A stretch of 64,000 nt of DNA from Pempheris klunzingeri. Taxonomy: Eukaryota; Chordata; Actinopteri; Acropomatiformes; Pempheridae. Each line of letters begins with the position of its first letter. Within the stretch, counting starts at the first letter, position 1. This document shows, in pieces, positions 38,010 to 48,722 of the stretch. A model generated the notes under the pieces. The model saw only the letters and a list, made by a program, of their open reading frames with translations, searched no databases and was not told the DNA's origin. The translations under genes and the position numbers were made by a program. Where the stretch lies: NCBI RefSeq assembly GCF_042242105.1, contig NC_092021.1:9690355-9754354 (forward strand), given 5' to 3'.

Positions 38010-40840
38010 CTAATTATTGTCAAACAGTAACTGGATTTTTTTAGTGCAGACTGCACCTTTACCAAAGGTGCCGAGGGAGGACGACCTACTGAGTTCTTCA
38101 TGGAGCTGATACCAGCACCTCTGGGAAAGGAACACTTTGGAATGGATTTCAAAGTTGACTGCTCTCACTGCTCCTACAGTGCCAGGCCCGGACACAGTGC
38201 CCAACTGAGACCATTCATTACAAGGCTTCATTATTCACAATCCAGAGACCTAATTCTGAGGCTGGCCAGTGAGAATTGTCCCATCTACCGTGACAAGAAA
38301 GAGATATCCTTCTTTCTGGACTGAAATCAAGAGGCTATATGCCAACGTCAACAATTTGACTGTGTCCAAGAGAAATGTAACGAGACTAACATCCACTCAG
38401 GTTTTCTTCATCCAGCTTGCTTCAGGATGATAGTAGATGGCTCGTTCTGCACATTCACTGATCCTGCTGGCGCCTGTCATGAGTCTCGTGAGTCTCTACG
38501 CCAGACAGTGTTCACGTCTATGTGCTGTTAAGTTGAATGGAGCAGTTTTCATTCTATGTCACTCTGACATGTGGGAAGAATAAGCACTAATAAGTTTAAA
38601 GTTGTGAAAGTCAGAAATACAATTTGTTATTGCCTCCTAGGAATCCTCCTAGGAGGGAAACACATTTTCATTGAGGGTCATATAAAATCTTTTGTAGCCA
38701 ATGAAACAAAGCAAACTTTTCTGATGCAACTTTGGAGGCATGTACCAAATTGTTGAATACGATACGACTTAAACAAAGCGTGTTGGCTCTATGCTCTGCA
38801 AACCACATACAATACAACAAAAACACTTCGAGTTAGGAGATAAGCCACACAGTCTCCCAGTGACAAAACTAAGACATACACAAGCCTCCTCTACCATCCA
38901 CAATATCAGAGACTGGTGTGGCAAGTTAACATTTTCCCCATTGTGAGATTATTAAATGCTTTGATGAATTCTGCCAAGAATTATATTCGTGGAAATGCAC
39001 TGGTGACGCAGTAACAATCAGTCAATTTCAAGCAAATTGCAATACAGGCATGACCTCTATCCTCTACCAGGCAAATACAGCCATCATACTGCAAAATGCA
39101 GAGACCCTTTAGATATGTAGTCTTGGGACTCCATATCCTTGTTCCAGCTGGCAATCAAGTGCTTTCCAACAGGCTGTGCAAATACATTCACAAATGAATA
39201 CCCTCTGAACCAAACGTGGTTTTATACCTGGCCACTATGAATCACTTACTCCAATCTACGCCATCTTTTCAATGTAATGAACCACAATCACAAAGAAGAT
39301 TGTGTGGTCATTGAATTAGATGCAGAGAGGGCAATTTCATGTTACCCACCTTGAAGCACTTTGGCTTTGGCGATACCTTAATAAATTTGATTAATACCAT
39401 CTGCTTTCAACCCCAAGCCTCCATTATCACTAACGGTTTCCCCGTTAGTGATAATGGAGGCTTGGATGACAGCCTGTGGCAGCCCTTCCACTTACATAGA
39501 GGCTCTTGCTCGCCACATTTATTTAATTTATGCATTCAAGTGCTCGCCAGTTGAATCAGGGTAAATCCAGACCATAATCTGATTCGAATTCATGACACAA
39601 ACCACCACCTTTTTGCAGATGACATAATACTGTGTTTATTGTGCGCTAAAAGGTCTCTTCCCTTTCTTTTGCATTTAATCAAAACTTTTGGAAGCCTTTA
39701 AGGCTACACTATTGCTTTGGAAAAAAGTGAATTACTTGCAATATCAGATGAGATATATCTGTTGTTTTGATGCACAATGCCCTTTAAGATTGGGAATAAT
39801 AAAATTAATATATATTATTATTGCAATAGTAAAATATGGTCAACCTGGAAAGTAAGACCCAACAATTACACCATAACTTTGAAGTCTGGTATACACTCTT
39901 TCAGGCCACATTAATGCAATAAACATGGGTATGCTACCCGGATTTCTGCATCCACATTCCAATGCCTACAGGTATATACACCATTATACTTTAAGAAACT
40001 AACTACATAATTGTTGAAAAAGTTCCCCTGTAAAGACAAATTAAAAGGTTATTTCAGCATCCTCAATTTTCAACATTACTACTGGACTGCAAACCTGAGG
40101 CTTCTGTCCCTCTGGAGGAGAAGCACACACACTGACTCCACTCTAATAATCATTACTTCTTGGCTTCAGATTGAACAGGCTGCCTGTGGGCGTGCATCTC
40201 TTCTTGCACTTTTGAACAATCTTATCAAAGTAAAAATTACACCATACATAACCAGCCCTGTTATTCTGAACTCTTATTCTGACTTTTCTGTGCCTGCCCA
40301 AAGTCTACATGGACACTCATTTTTACAAAAACCATGACTTTCCTCCAGGTTTAGCTGATCAAATGTTTTCCATCTGGAAAGATGAAAACTTTTACAATCG
40401 GAAACTTATACTTTAAATTAAAATCCTTACAACAATTGTAAACAGTCATGTAGTCCACCACCAACACACTTTTTGAGATACCTCCAAATACAAAGTCACA
40501 TTAGGACTCATTTACGCATTATGAAAATATGCCTGAACGTACCACACTTGACAGCCTTGTTTGTAGCGATCATAAAAGTAAGGAGTCAATTTCTTTTCTG
40601 TATCATTCTTGGAAGTCCTGGGTGGAAGATCTGGGTACCAAACTCACTGATGATACAGGGAGACCAACTGTTGTCAAGACAAGCAACAGCTTTATAAATG
40701 TTAGACATCAATTTATATAATTCAAGATTGCACAAAGACTCCATTACATAAAATCAAGGCTCCATGCCATACATCCAAATGTCTCCCCCCTGTGCGACAG
40801 GTGCTCTACTATAATTGTATGTTTTTAAATCCTGGTAATT
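38010..40840 (+). mobile_element. L1-type LINE relic (ORF1 and ORF2 fragments)
   Basis: Decayed non-LTR retrotransposon in plus orientation. 38040-38480 resembles the C-terminal half of L1 ORF1p (LRPFITRLHYSQ, KKEISFF, GFLHPACFRM, then FTDPAGA). The endonuclease part of ORF2 is gone. From about 38650 come pieces of the reverse transcriptase: KSFVANETK; a stretch ending LSNRLCKYIH; VVIELDAE; LKHFGFGDTLINLI at 39350; PFHLHRG near 39490; and the catalytic FADD motif at about 39612. Later come YYWTANLRLL near 40075 and a CDRC motif near 40790 (SPLCDRC), typical of the ORF2 C-terminus. Multiple stops and frameshifts show it is dead. The ends and target duplications are not visible. Confidence 0.8.
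39413..39465. repeat. 24-bp perfect inverted repeat, 5-base loop
   Basis: 39413-39436 is the exact reverse complement of 39442-39465, separated by five bases. It lies in the LINE reverse-transcriptase region, between the ITNG codons and the PFHLHRG codons. The right arm is an inverted copy of the left arm that inserts residues not expected in the family. Confidence 0.95.
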
Positions 40841-40949
40841 TGTTTTCTTAACTGGACATCATCTCATCTTGCGCCTGTGTCTCTCACAGAATGCTGCTGG
40901 TGTGATATTGACACTATCGTTCCTTAAAATCCAGTAAAGAATCATTTTT

Positions 40950-41460
40950 CATCACACTCTTGGAGTTCTCTCAATCAGCTTCATGAGGTCGTCACCTGGA
41001 TGGTTTTCAATCAACACATGTGCCTTGTCAAGAGAGAATTTGTGGAATTTCCTGCCTTTTTAATGTATGTGGGACCATCAGTTGTGTTGTGCAGAGGTGG
41101 GGTTGGTACACAGGTCTCTACAGTATATGTCCTATTCGGCTACTGTTCTAATCCACGTTATAGCAAGAACCACTCAACTATGTGAAGAGAATGGCACACT
41201 TGACCATCATTTGTTTTTCCACAGGACAATGATCCCACGCACACCTCCAGGCTCTGTAAGGGCTATTTGACCAAGAAGGAGAGTGATGGAGTGCTGTGTC
41301 AGATGACCTGGCCTCCACAATCACCTGACCTAAACCACAGAGTGAAGGAAAAGCAGCCAACAAGTGCTCAGCACCTCTGGGAATTCCTTCAAGACTGTTG
41401 GAAAACCATCCAGGTGCCGACCTCATGAAGCTGACTGAGAGAACGTCAGTGACGGTGTTT
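40950..41460 (+). mobile_element. Tc1-like transposon relic, internally deleted
   Basis: It begins within 'CACACTCTTGGAGTTCTCTC', well known from fish Tc1-like elements. At about 41158 the transposase start context is present but the start codon reads ATA (ATA GCA AGA ACC ACT CAA), so the start is lost. After a few N-terminal codons the sequence jumps to the DDE core (QDNDP-like DNDPTHTS at about 41224, then WPPQSPDLN). The segment with the catalytic glutamate is deleted directly after DLN. EFLQDCWKTI follows. Short inverted arms (40975-41007 and 41402-41434, one mismatch) pair the leader with the C-terminal coding end. Terminal repeats are not visible. Confidence 0.8.
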
Positions 41461-42060
41461 TTACTGAACAAAATCAGTGAGTTTACTTGTATCATCCACA
41501 ACTGTTTTCAGCATAACTTTGAATTATTCTATGCAAATGCAGTACAAAGCATCGGCCAGCAGATGTCATGATGACTGGACTGACTGCTTCAAACCACTTA
41601 CTGCACTGTGACTTCATGTTGGTTCAGTGCACAGATGAGTCACCGTGCTCCCACTGAAGCCACACGCTAGTCAGACTAACAAAATGCCTCCTCACTGCAA
41701 ATGCTACGATTGCAAAAAGTTAGACAGAGGTCTTGCTGCTGCACCACATGTGTGAAGAAGCCGATGAGGCAGTACAGAAGGCACAGTGTGCTCTGAGTAT
41801 ATCTGGAGGAGCAAGACCTCCACCTTCCTGTTGGCCTTCTGAACAGGCTTTTGGCACATTTTGGTGAAAAAGAATACACTCACTCAAACATGACAGGGAA
41901 CTGAAGGTTGTTTGTTGTGGCATCCAGAAAATGTTTGGAGTAAGCATCATTATTTCTGTCATTTCTGTAATTAATTTTCAAATTTCATAAAAATGAAGGG
42001 TTTTTTTCCCTAGGAAATGTCATTCTCTTATTGTGCAGCTCCGTGATTTTATTTGTTTTA

Positions 42061-42410
42061 AAGGGGAGATGCTGGCAATGTAAAGCAGCTTTGGAGGACA
42101 GGCTGGAGGACAACCTGGAGGTTGGTGACGTATGCTGGACCATCTCTTGATGTCAGAAATGGCAGGTGGCACCAGAGGATTTGGCTGCAGGTTGAGGCAG
42201 GCTGCTGGACAAGCAGCTGGATTGCAGCACCACAGTCCGGCGGCCGGGCTGCAGGACCGGAGACCAAGGCTAATCAACTTAAGTGCATGCTGGCTGCAAG
42301 CATGCCAGCGTTCAGGCTGAAGGCTATCAGGCTGGAGTCCAGAAGACTGGAGGTTAACAGGAAAAGGGCCCTTGGTGGACGGAGGAGAAATGCTCCTGAG
42401 GAGAAACAAT
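42061..42410. repeat. GC-rich degenerate minisatellite-like stretch
   Basis: Repeated short words (GGAGGACAGGCTGGAGGACA, then CAGGCTGCTGGACAAGCAGC, GGGCTGCAGGACCGGAG) give a GC-rich patch in AT-rich surroundings, with long ORFs open on both strands. The repetition is irregular, so the unit is uncertain. Confidence 0.3.
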
Positions 42411-42601
42411 AAAGAGGGAATGTAGCTAAAGAGGAGGGAAAAAGAGAAAAGTATTTCTTTATCATGTACATTTTTTGTCTACTCTACTACATTTCAGAGG
42501 GAAATATACTTTTTACACTTTGCTATGAAACTGAAGATTGTTGCGAACACGTTAAGGGCTTATGTATATACTTTTTTTATATTAAACCACAGAATATACT
42601 A

Positions 42602-42745
42602 ATAGAGCTGAGACAATTAATAGATTGACAGAAAAGAAATTGTTAACTATTTTGACAATTTTTGGCATCTTTTGTTCATGAATAAACATTTTATGGTTCT
42701 AGCTTTTCAAATATGCAGATTAGTTTGTTTTCCTGTTAACTCTTT
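42602..42745. mobile_element. Truncated MITE-like element (same family as 29061)
   Basis: It starts 'AGAGCTGAGACAATTAATAG' and continues 'TTTGACAATTTTTGGCATC' and 'GGTTCTAGCTTTTCAAATAT', the order seen in the left part of the 'GCTGCAACTAACGATTA' family. The right half is absent. Confidence 0.55.
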
Positions 42746-43799
42746 TATTTCATTAGGAATGATTTTGAGGTTCAAGGTTCTATTTAGATTATTTCTGCAT
42801 CAACTTTTAATGATTTTAATACACTTTCATCATTACAGTTACATACTTTTACTTACAGTGAGTAACATTTTCAATTCAGGGCTTTTACTTGTAATGGAAT
42901 ATTCTTATAAAGTGGTATTTTATTTAAATAAAGGATCTGAATATTTCCACCACTACTGCCTGGACTGCAACCTTAGCACCTAATCCAGTTCTTGTCTTGT
43001 CCTTGTCCCAGGTACTGTACCATACCTGACAATTATTAGAGGCCAAGGAGGGTTCATCTTACTTCCATGGCACTGCTACCTGCCTCACTTTCTTCTACAT
43101 CAGTGGTTACCAACCTTGTTTTGTCTGAGTGTGGACCATTGTTACTATTTACTGCCTTTTGCTTTGTGTCTACCACTTCCACACTTTTTTTTACACTATC
43201 GTTGTTATTGCAATTAGATAACCAGTGATATTTCTACTTACGATAATGTTGCTTTATTGCTGAAGGAGACTAGTATTAAATTATTTCTCCATAATTGCAA
43301 AAGCACTGCTGAACACAGTGAGCATTGTGAAAGAGGCTCCACTATGCCAAAAGTTGGCTTACCTGTATTTGAAATTCATTTTGCCTGTCTGTTTAGTTTT
43401 TTATTTACCACATCAGTATGCATACTGACCACATATGTAATGTAACGATTAATCCAAAAAAAAGAAAGTTTATTTCAGGTCATTTTTGTCATCAATGAAA
43501 AGTGCCAGAAAAAATATTATGTTTTATTTGATTACAACATTGAAACCAGTTGAAGCAATAAAGTTTCTTTTTTTTTTTTTTTAAATAGATCAACAGAAAA
43601 AATACCTTAGAAAAAAACATATCACAGTTATAACAAATCTCTTCAAATTGATTTAAATTACTGCGTCTCCATTATGATGATGCACATCATTGCTGCAGCC
43701 AGGTGTGGAAGTAAGAGATCAAATAATGATGAAAGAACTCTACATCAGACCACTCATAGAGAGAGCATAGGTTAAATACATTACTCGTGATTCTAAGCT

Positions 43800-44741
43800 T
43801 TAGCTTTTATAGTCAGTTTTTGAGCATGATAACATTCTTAACATGAGTTTTCTAACTTCTGGTAACTTAAGGCCATACACAAGAGGGTTCAGTATAGGAG
43901 GAATCACAACAAACTCAAGTGATAAAATTATAGCTAGAAATGGGTTCAGCTCCTCAAGATTGACTCTGCTGAGGGCAACATCACAAAACACAGTGATGGA
44001 ATAGTTGACGAATGTAACGATGTGCGGCAGACAGCTCTGTATGACTTTGCCCTTGAACTCTGAGGAGCGATTTCTACACATGAGGAAAATCCGTACATAC
44101 GTATACAGAACAAAAGCCAGCGGCAGAAAGACTGTGCTTGTGGACACCAACATGCCAACAAGGTTGTTAATCACAGTGGTCACACATGAGAGTTTTACAA
44201 CAGGCCAGTTGGCACAGAATACCTTTGGTATCTTGTTGCCGCACAGTGGGAGTCTAGAGGCCAGGTAAACACAGGCTGCAACGGAAAAAGCTGGATAGAT
44301 CCATGCTAAGGCGAGCAACTTAGAGACCATCTTGGAGGTTATTTTGTTGTGGTAATGTAAAGGCTGGCATACAGCAACATAACGATCGTATGCCATGATG
44401 CCTAAAAGGGTGAGCTCATAGGACGCGTAGGTGTAAATGACATAAATCTGGATGAAACAAGCTGACCGTGAGATCAAATGAGAATCAAAAAGAAGATCTC
44501 GCAGAAATCTGCAGAAGAAGCCAGCGGAGCCATACAGAGAGTTAATAGACAGACACATAACAAAGATATACATGGGCTCGTGTAACGATTTCTCTCGTGA
44601 TATTACCCATATTATGACAAGGTTAGCTGAGATGATAAAAGCATACAACAGGGAACACAAGACAAATGTCGGGTAGCGGTAGTTGCCAATGTTCACAAAC
44701 ATGGTGAGGTTAAAATAAAGGGGGTAAGTACTGTTTTCCAT
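43800..44741 (-). CDS. Olfactory receptor (class A GPCR), intact
   Basis: Single-exon gene of 313 residues with a full seven-helix odorant receptor layout. Visible features: N-glycosylation sites Asn-Ser-Thr at 3-5 and Asn-Leu-Thr at 11-13; LHEPMYIF at 53-60; Cys95 for the TM3 disulphide; MAYDRYVAVC at 116-125; outer-loop cysteines 167, 176 and 186; KVIQSCLPHI at 232-241 in TM6; PPILNPLVYG at 281-290 in TM7. The inner loop and tail are short, as usual. The first Met is chosen because it directly precedes the glycosylated N-terminus and no upstream in-frame start is needed. It is a divergent paralogue of the 31550-32476 gene (both have N(S/G)LYG(S/T)AGF after TM2). An olfactory cluster is the likely setting; ligand unknown. 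Confidence 0.95.
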   Translation of the reverse strand: MENSTYPLYFNLTMFVNIGNYRYPTFVLCSLLYAFIISANLVIIWVISREKSLHEPMYIFVMCLSINSLYGSAGFFCRFLRDLLFDSHLISRSACFIQIYVIYTYASYELTLLGIMAYDRYVAVCQPLHYHNKITSKMVSKLLALAWIYPAFSVAACVYLASRLPLCGNKIPKVFCANWPVVKLSCVTTVINNLVGMLVSTSTVFLPLAFVLYTYVRIFLMCRNRSSEFKGKVIQSCLPHIVTFVNYSITVFCDVALSRVNLEELNPFLAIILSLEFVVIPPILNPLVYGLKLPEVRKLMLRMLSCSKTDYKS

Positions 44742-46013
44742 TTAGCCCACAGACGGAACCAGAGAACATTGAGATGAATAAAAGAGATAAAAATAAAAAT
44801 CTACAGCTGGATCCAGTCAACAGTTACATGACAGCCGAAACTCCTTGTTACCTGTTTAGTCACAGGTTGGTTTTGGAATTGTTTGATGTAATTTTGAGAG
44901 CACTGAACAAATGAGAGAACAGAAAGAGTTTGTGACACATCATGCAAGAAGAGTAAATGACAAACGTATTTGTAATTCGTCCACGATAAGTCGGTACATT
45001 AAATCAGAATGATGAGAGTCTCGGTTATATTTACAACGTAAATCCAGTGGTTGTCACCACTCCTGGCTGCTCCCCATGCTGTCTGTGTGTGCTCTGTAGC
45101 ATTGCAGGTAACCACTGCGGTTTCACAAGGGGACGGAGCCTTTTTAACTTGTCACATTGGTTATGTCAGCACGGTCACAACTCCACAGGGTTTTAAAATG
45201 GAAAAGTTTAATGACAGCAAAACACATTATCACAGTTTTGATATTCACTAATTGACAACCTTTTTTTTCCCACTGAATTCTGAAGGTTTAGATTAGAATT
45301 AAGTGTCTTTAAGCATCTGCAGTATTAAAAGTCTGATATGTTATACTTCAAAAGTTGATGTTTCAATTTCAACTATTCCTGCTTAATACGTTTATGTTAG
45401 TTTCCACTAATGATGACTAAAGGGTAAATATGTAGTGACACAATGACAACATTTTTATGATAAAGAAATGAGTGCTGTCGTGAAATCTACCTCTGTATTA
45501 CGTATTATATTCCTGAGCACATGCAGAACAGAAATTGTACAGCGTGAGTTTTATCCCAGAGCTTTTGTCAGTGCGCCAGTTGTTGTCTATCAGCTGTGAC
45601 ATTCTTGCATGGATACAAACACAAGCTGCAGCTGTGGCCTTTGTCATGGCTTTAAAAACTGACATCCATAGAAAAGTTTGGTCTCGATTTGAACTGGAGA
45701 ATCTGCAGATTAAATCCAAACCTGATGTTATGATCCACTACATGAATAAATATCCGTTTCTGTCATTTTCGCCAACATTTTGACTTTACTCAAACATTTA
45801 AACCTTGGTTTTAATAAAAAAGAAAAGATTTCAAGATTCTGGTGCTGTTATATCCCTACTAAAGGGTGATTGCACTAATTTAATAAGTCATCTTAGTTTA
45901 TTAAATCACATATTGGATTTATTTAAAACATTAAACATTTAATCATATGTATATAGCAAACTGCCAACAGCATGGCTTTAAGGTGGTGTCTGTCATTCCA
46001 CCATTTTGATAGA

Positions 46014-46340
46014 GACTGAAATATCTGAACAACTACGGGGTGGATTTTGTGATCCACTGATTTTTCCCTCCAGCACCATCACAAGGTTCACATTTGTGCT
46101 TATGAGAGAAAATTCAACTATCAGAAAGAATGTCATGAAATTTGCAATATGTGATATGTGCATTTATTTCATGACTAAATAGCCTATATGTAAATATATA
46201 TATTTGTATATTATCATTAAATATTAGCATCAGCATGTTAGCACTGTCATTGTGAGCATGTTAGAATGATGATATTAGCATCTGTCTCAAAGCATCACTG
46301 TGCCCATGGAGCCGCCATCGTGGCTGTAGACTCTTGATGT
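46014..46340 (+). repeat. Teleost interspersed repeat ('TTAGCATG' family), plus copy
   Basis: Shares the order 'AAATATCTGAACAACTA', 'CACCATCACAAGGTTCACAT', 'AGCATGTTAGCACTGTCATT', 'AAGCATCACTGTGCCCATGG', 'GGCTGTAGACTCTTG' with this fish family. A piece of the middle is replaced by AT-rich sequence. Confidence 0.65.
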
Positions 46341-47194
46341 TATTCTTTCAGCCATACATCTATAGAGCTTTTGGAAAGTTACAAAAAATGTAAGGACAAT
46401 GCCACACCATATTTTGTTGTCACTACAAGGATTTCAGTGACAGGATATGGATGACAGGAATGAAACGATGAGACAACAGCTTAATTTGAATCCCCATGGA
46501 GGCATATTTGGGGGCGCTGGTGGCCAATGTATGACACACTATGACACAAATAATTATGTTTTAATAGTTTTAGACAAATATAGAGCACTATGGTACAGAG
46601 GAAGAAGATGTATCTGATCTTGGTTACTCACAATACGTGTTAGCAGGAACAATAATTTTATTTTCATTGGATTTGTTGGAAGTAAAAAACATACTATTGC
46701 CAGCCTTATCCTTTAATGGAGTACGATCAGACCCACTGAAAGATTATACTTTAGTAGGCAAAGAAATGTGTTGAGGAAATGCCGAGTCAGATACGTTCTG
46801 CTATGATTCTGACAGACTTTATTTTCTGATAGAATTTAAAATTGAGGCAAACCCAGCTCTGAAGTTTCAGCATAGAGTTGACACAAATCAGCTCTTTGAA
46901 TTCCATGACTGTGTAAATGTAGCTACAGTGGTGTGTTCATCCAATAACCCAAACAGGCTCATGGCATAAAGAGAGATCTTTATTGATTTAGTCTCAAATA
47001 CGAATGATGATTAATCGAATATCAAATAATTGCTTTGACCTGTAGAAATCATAATAAGGCGTTAATGCTTAATGTCCAACAATAACACCTGCACACCCCT
47101 GTGTACCAATCTCAGAGGAAAAACAGAGACCATTATAAAAAATATGTATGATGTAATCTTTCTCGTATCTTTGAGACCATAATACACTGGTCAT

Positions 47195-47219
47195 ACACAC
47201 ACACACACACACACACACA
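47195..47219. repeat. (CA)n microsatellite
   Basis: About twelve CA units. Confidence 0.93.
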
Positions 47220-48722
47220 AAGAGTGATGTAAGGCCACTGTAATGAATGACTTCCATTAGTCCCTCAGCCCTGCTTAATGCCCACCACTGCTATGACATC
47301 CTTAGTGTATCTTCACCAGGTTTTCCGAGCTTGGTCTACAGTGTCACTGTATACTGGTTTGAGATAAATTTGAATGAAAGAATTATATGAAAAAAATTAG
47401 ATGTTATAAATATGGGTTTAGCTCAAGGCCTGTGATGCAATGTGTGATTATGTCAACACTAATGAGAGCCCATGGGAGGGGACACTGTATGCTTTATTAA
47501 GGCTACTAATGTAGAATAAGTTGGAAATGGTCAACAGGTCATTATCTCTATTGTCCCTTGAGAGCAATTAAACACGGACTGCTTCCCTGGAGAGCTGCCC
47601 TGAGAGACCAAACCAAAACAAAAATGTTTTTCAGTTTAGCAAACGGCAACAACAAACTCAGACAAGCACACTAGTGCAGCCATCAATACGGTTAGTCCGT
47701 GGCTTCGAGGCGACTGACCTGATGACCCCGCACATATTTGTAGAGACTCTTAGGATAGTTCTTGTCACTAACTTCTTCTTGCTCTTTTCTGCAAAGAACT
47801 TTGCGCTAAAAGCCACCTGCTTTTCCAAAGTTACAGGTTTTTTAAAGTCAATGCACTGCGATCAAAGACCGGATTTAAAACCTTAAAATGTTTTTAAAAA
47901 ATGGCAAAATATACAGTATGTGCAAGAAGTGGCTTGCATTTGGTCATCTGAGTGGAAGAAGAAATGCCCTGACATTTTCTGACTGGATGGGGACAGTTAA
48001 ATGCTCTGATAAGCTTAAGTGGACCTTTGAGTTTAAGATTATCGTGTTATAGCCCCTGGCTCATAAAATGCAATGGAGGTGTGCTGCATTAAAACAAAGG
48101 ACTGCTTTGTCATATGAATTGTGTGCGTTATTTGTGTCTGAAACTAAAAATCACATGGTCTGTGGCTTCTTAGCAAACATGTCACTTGCAAATGTCACTA
48201 GTCACTAGCAAAAATGTTTGTTATTACACTGTAAGTTCACAATATAATTCATTATCATGCATTATCATGCACACTGTTAAAATACAGTCTGCAGAAATTC
48301 TCTGGCCATGTAAGGGTTAAATAGGAGGCCCTGCCTCTGTTAGCTGTGTTAACTCATCTGTGTCTAAATTGTCAAGACTCTTGGCAGAAAGAGGCTGCTT
48401 TCAACTAGTGAGAAACATTCTTCTACAACAAAAGAATCAGCTTCACTTTCATCTGTCTAGCTCTCCTTTTGATTTTGTAAATGGATCCGCTGCTTGACTA
48501 ACGGTTCGACTCAGTGATTATTTTCCCGCAAGTGTTCAGAAAAACAGCTTTAACAAGGACGCAGCAGGAAGATGAGAAGGTGCAAGACAAGAAAATAAGG
48601 AAGAAAATTAAGGAAGTAAATCCAAGGCAAATCAGGCAGGAGACTGAAGGAGAACAGAGAAGAAGAAAGGAGACCGTTTTGGGGCAGAGGTCGGAGAAAG
48701 AAGAAGTGGAAACAGGAACAGA

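Larger units (their letters stand above)
41461..43799. other. Intergenic stretch with repeat pieces
   Basis: No gene seen. It holds a GC-rich repetitive-looking part (42061-42410), a fragment of the MITE-like family also found at 29061 (42602-42745), and AT-rich DNA. ORFs at 41676-41962 and 42020-42412 overlap in several frames and match nothing I recognise. Confidence 0.5.
44742..48722. other. Intergenic stretch between receptor and methyltransferase genes
   Basis: Upstream regions of two divergently placed genes (receptor to the left, methyltransferase to the right). It contains one repeat copy (46014-46340) and a CA run (47195-47219); otherwise AT-rich with only chance ORFs. A purine-rich leader with a 70-codon ORF precedes the methyltransferase start. 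Confidence 0.5.

Noticed and set aside
38100-38324. Possible small host gene
   Set aside because: The translation matches the C-terminal part of L1 ORF1, so it belongs to the LINE relic.
42020-42412. 129-codon minus and 96-codon plus ORFs
   Set aside because: GC-rich repetitive patch open in several frames on both strands; no domain recognised.
43100-43150. Possible repeat start 'CAGTGGTTACCAACCTTG'
   Set aside because: It resembles a common fish repeat opening, but too little similarity continues to support a call.
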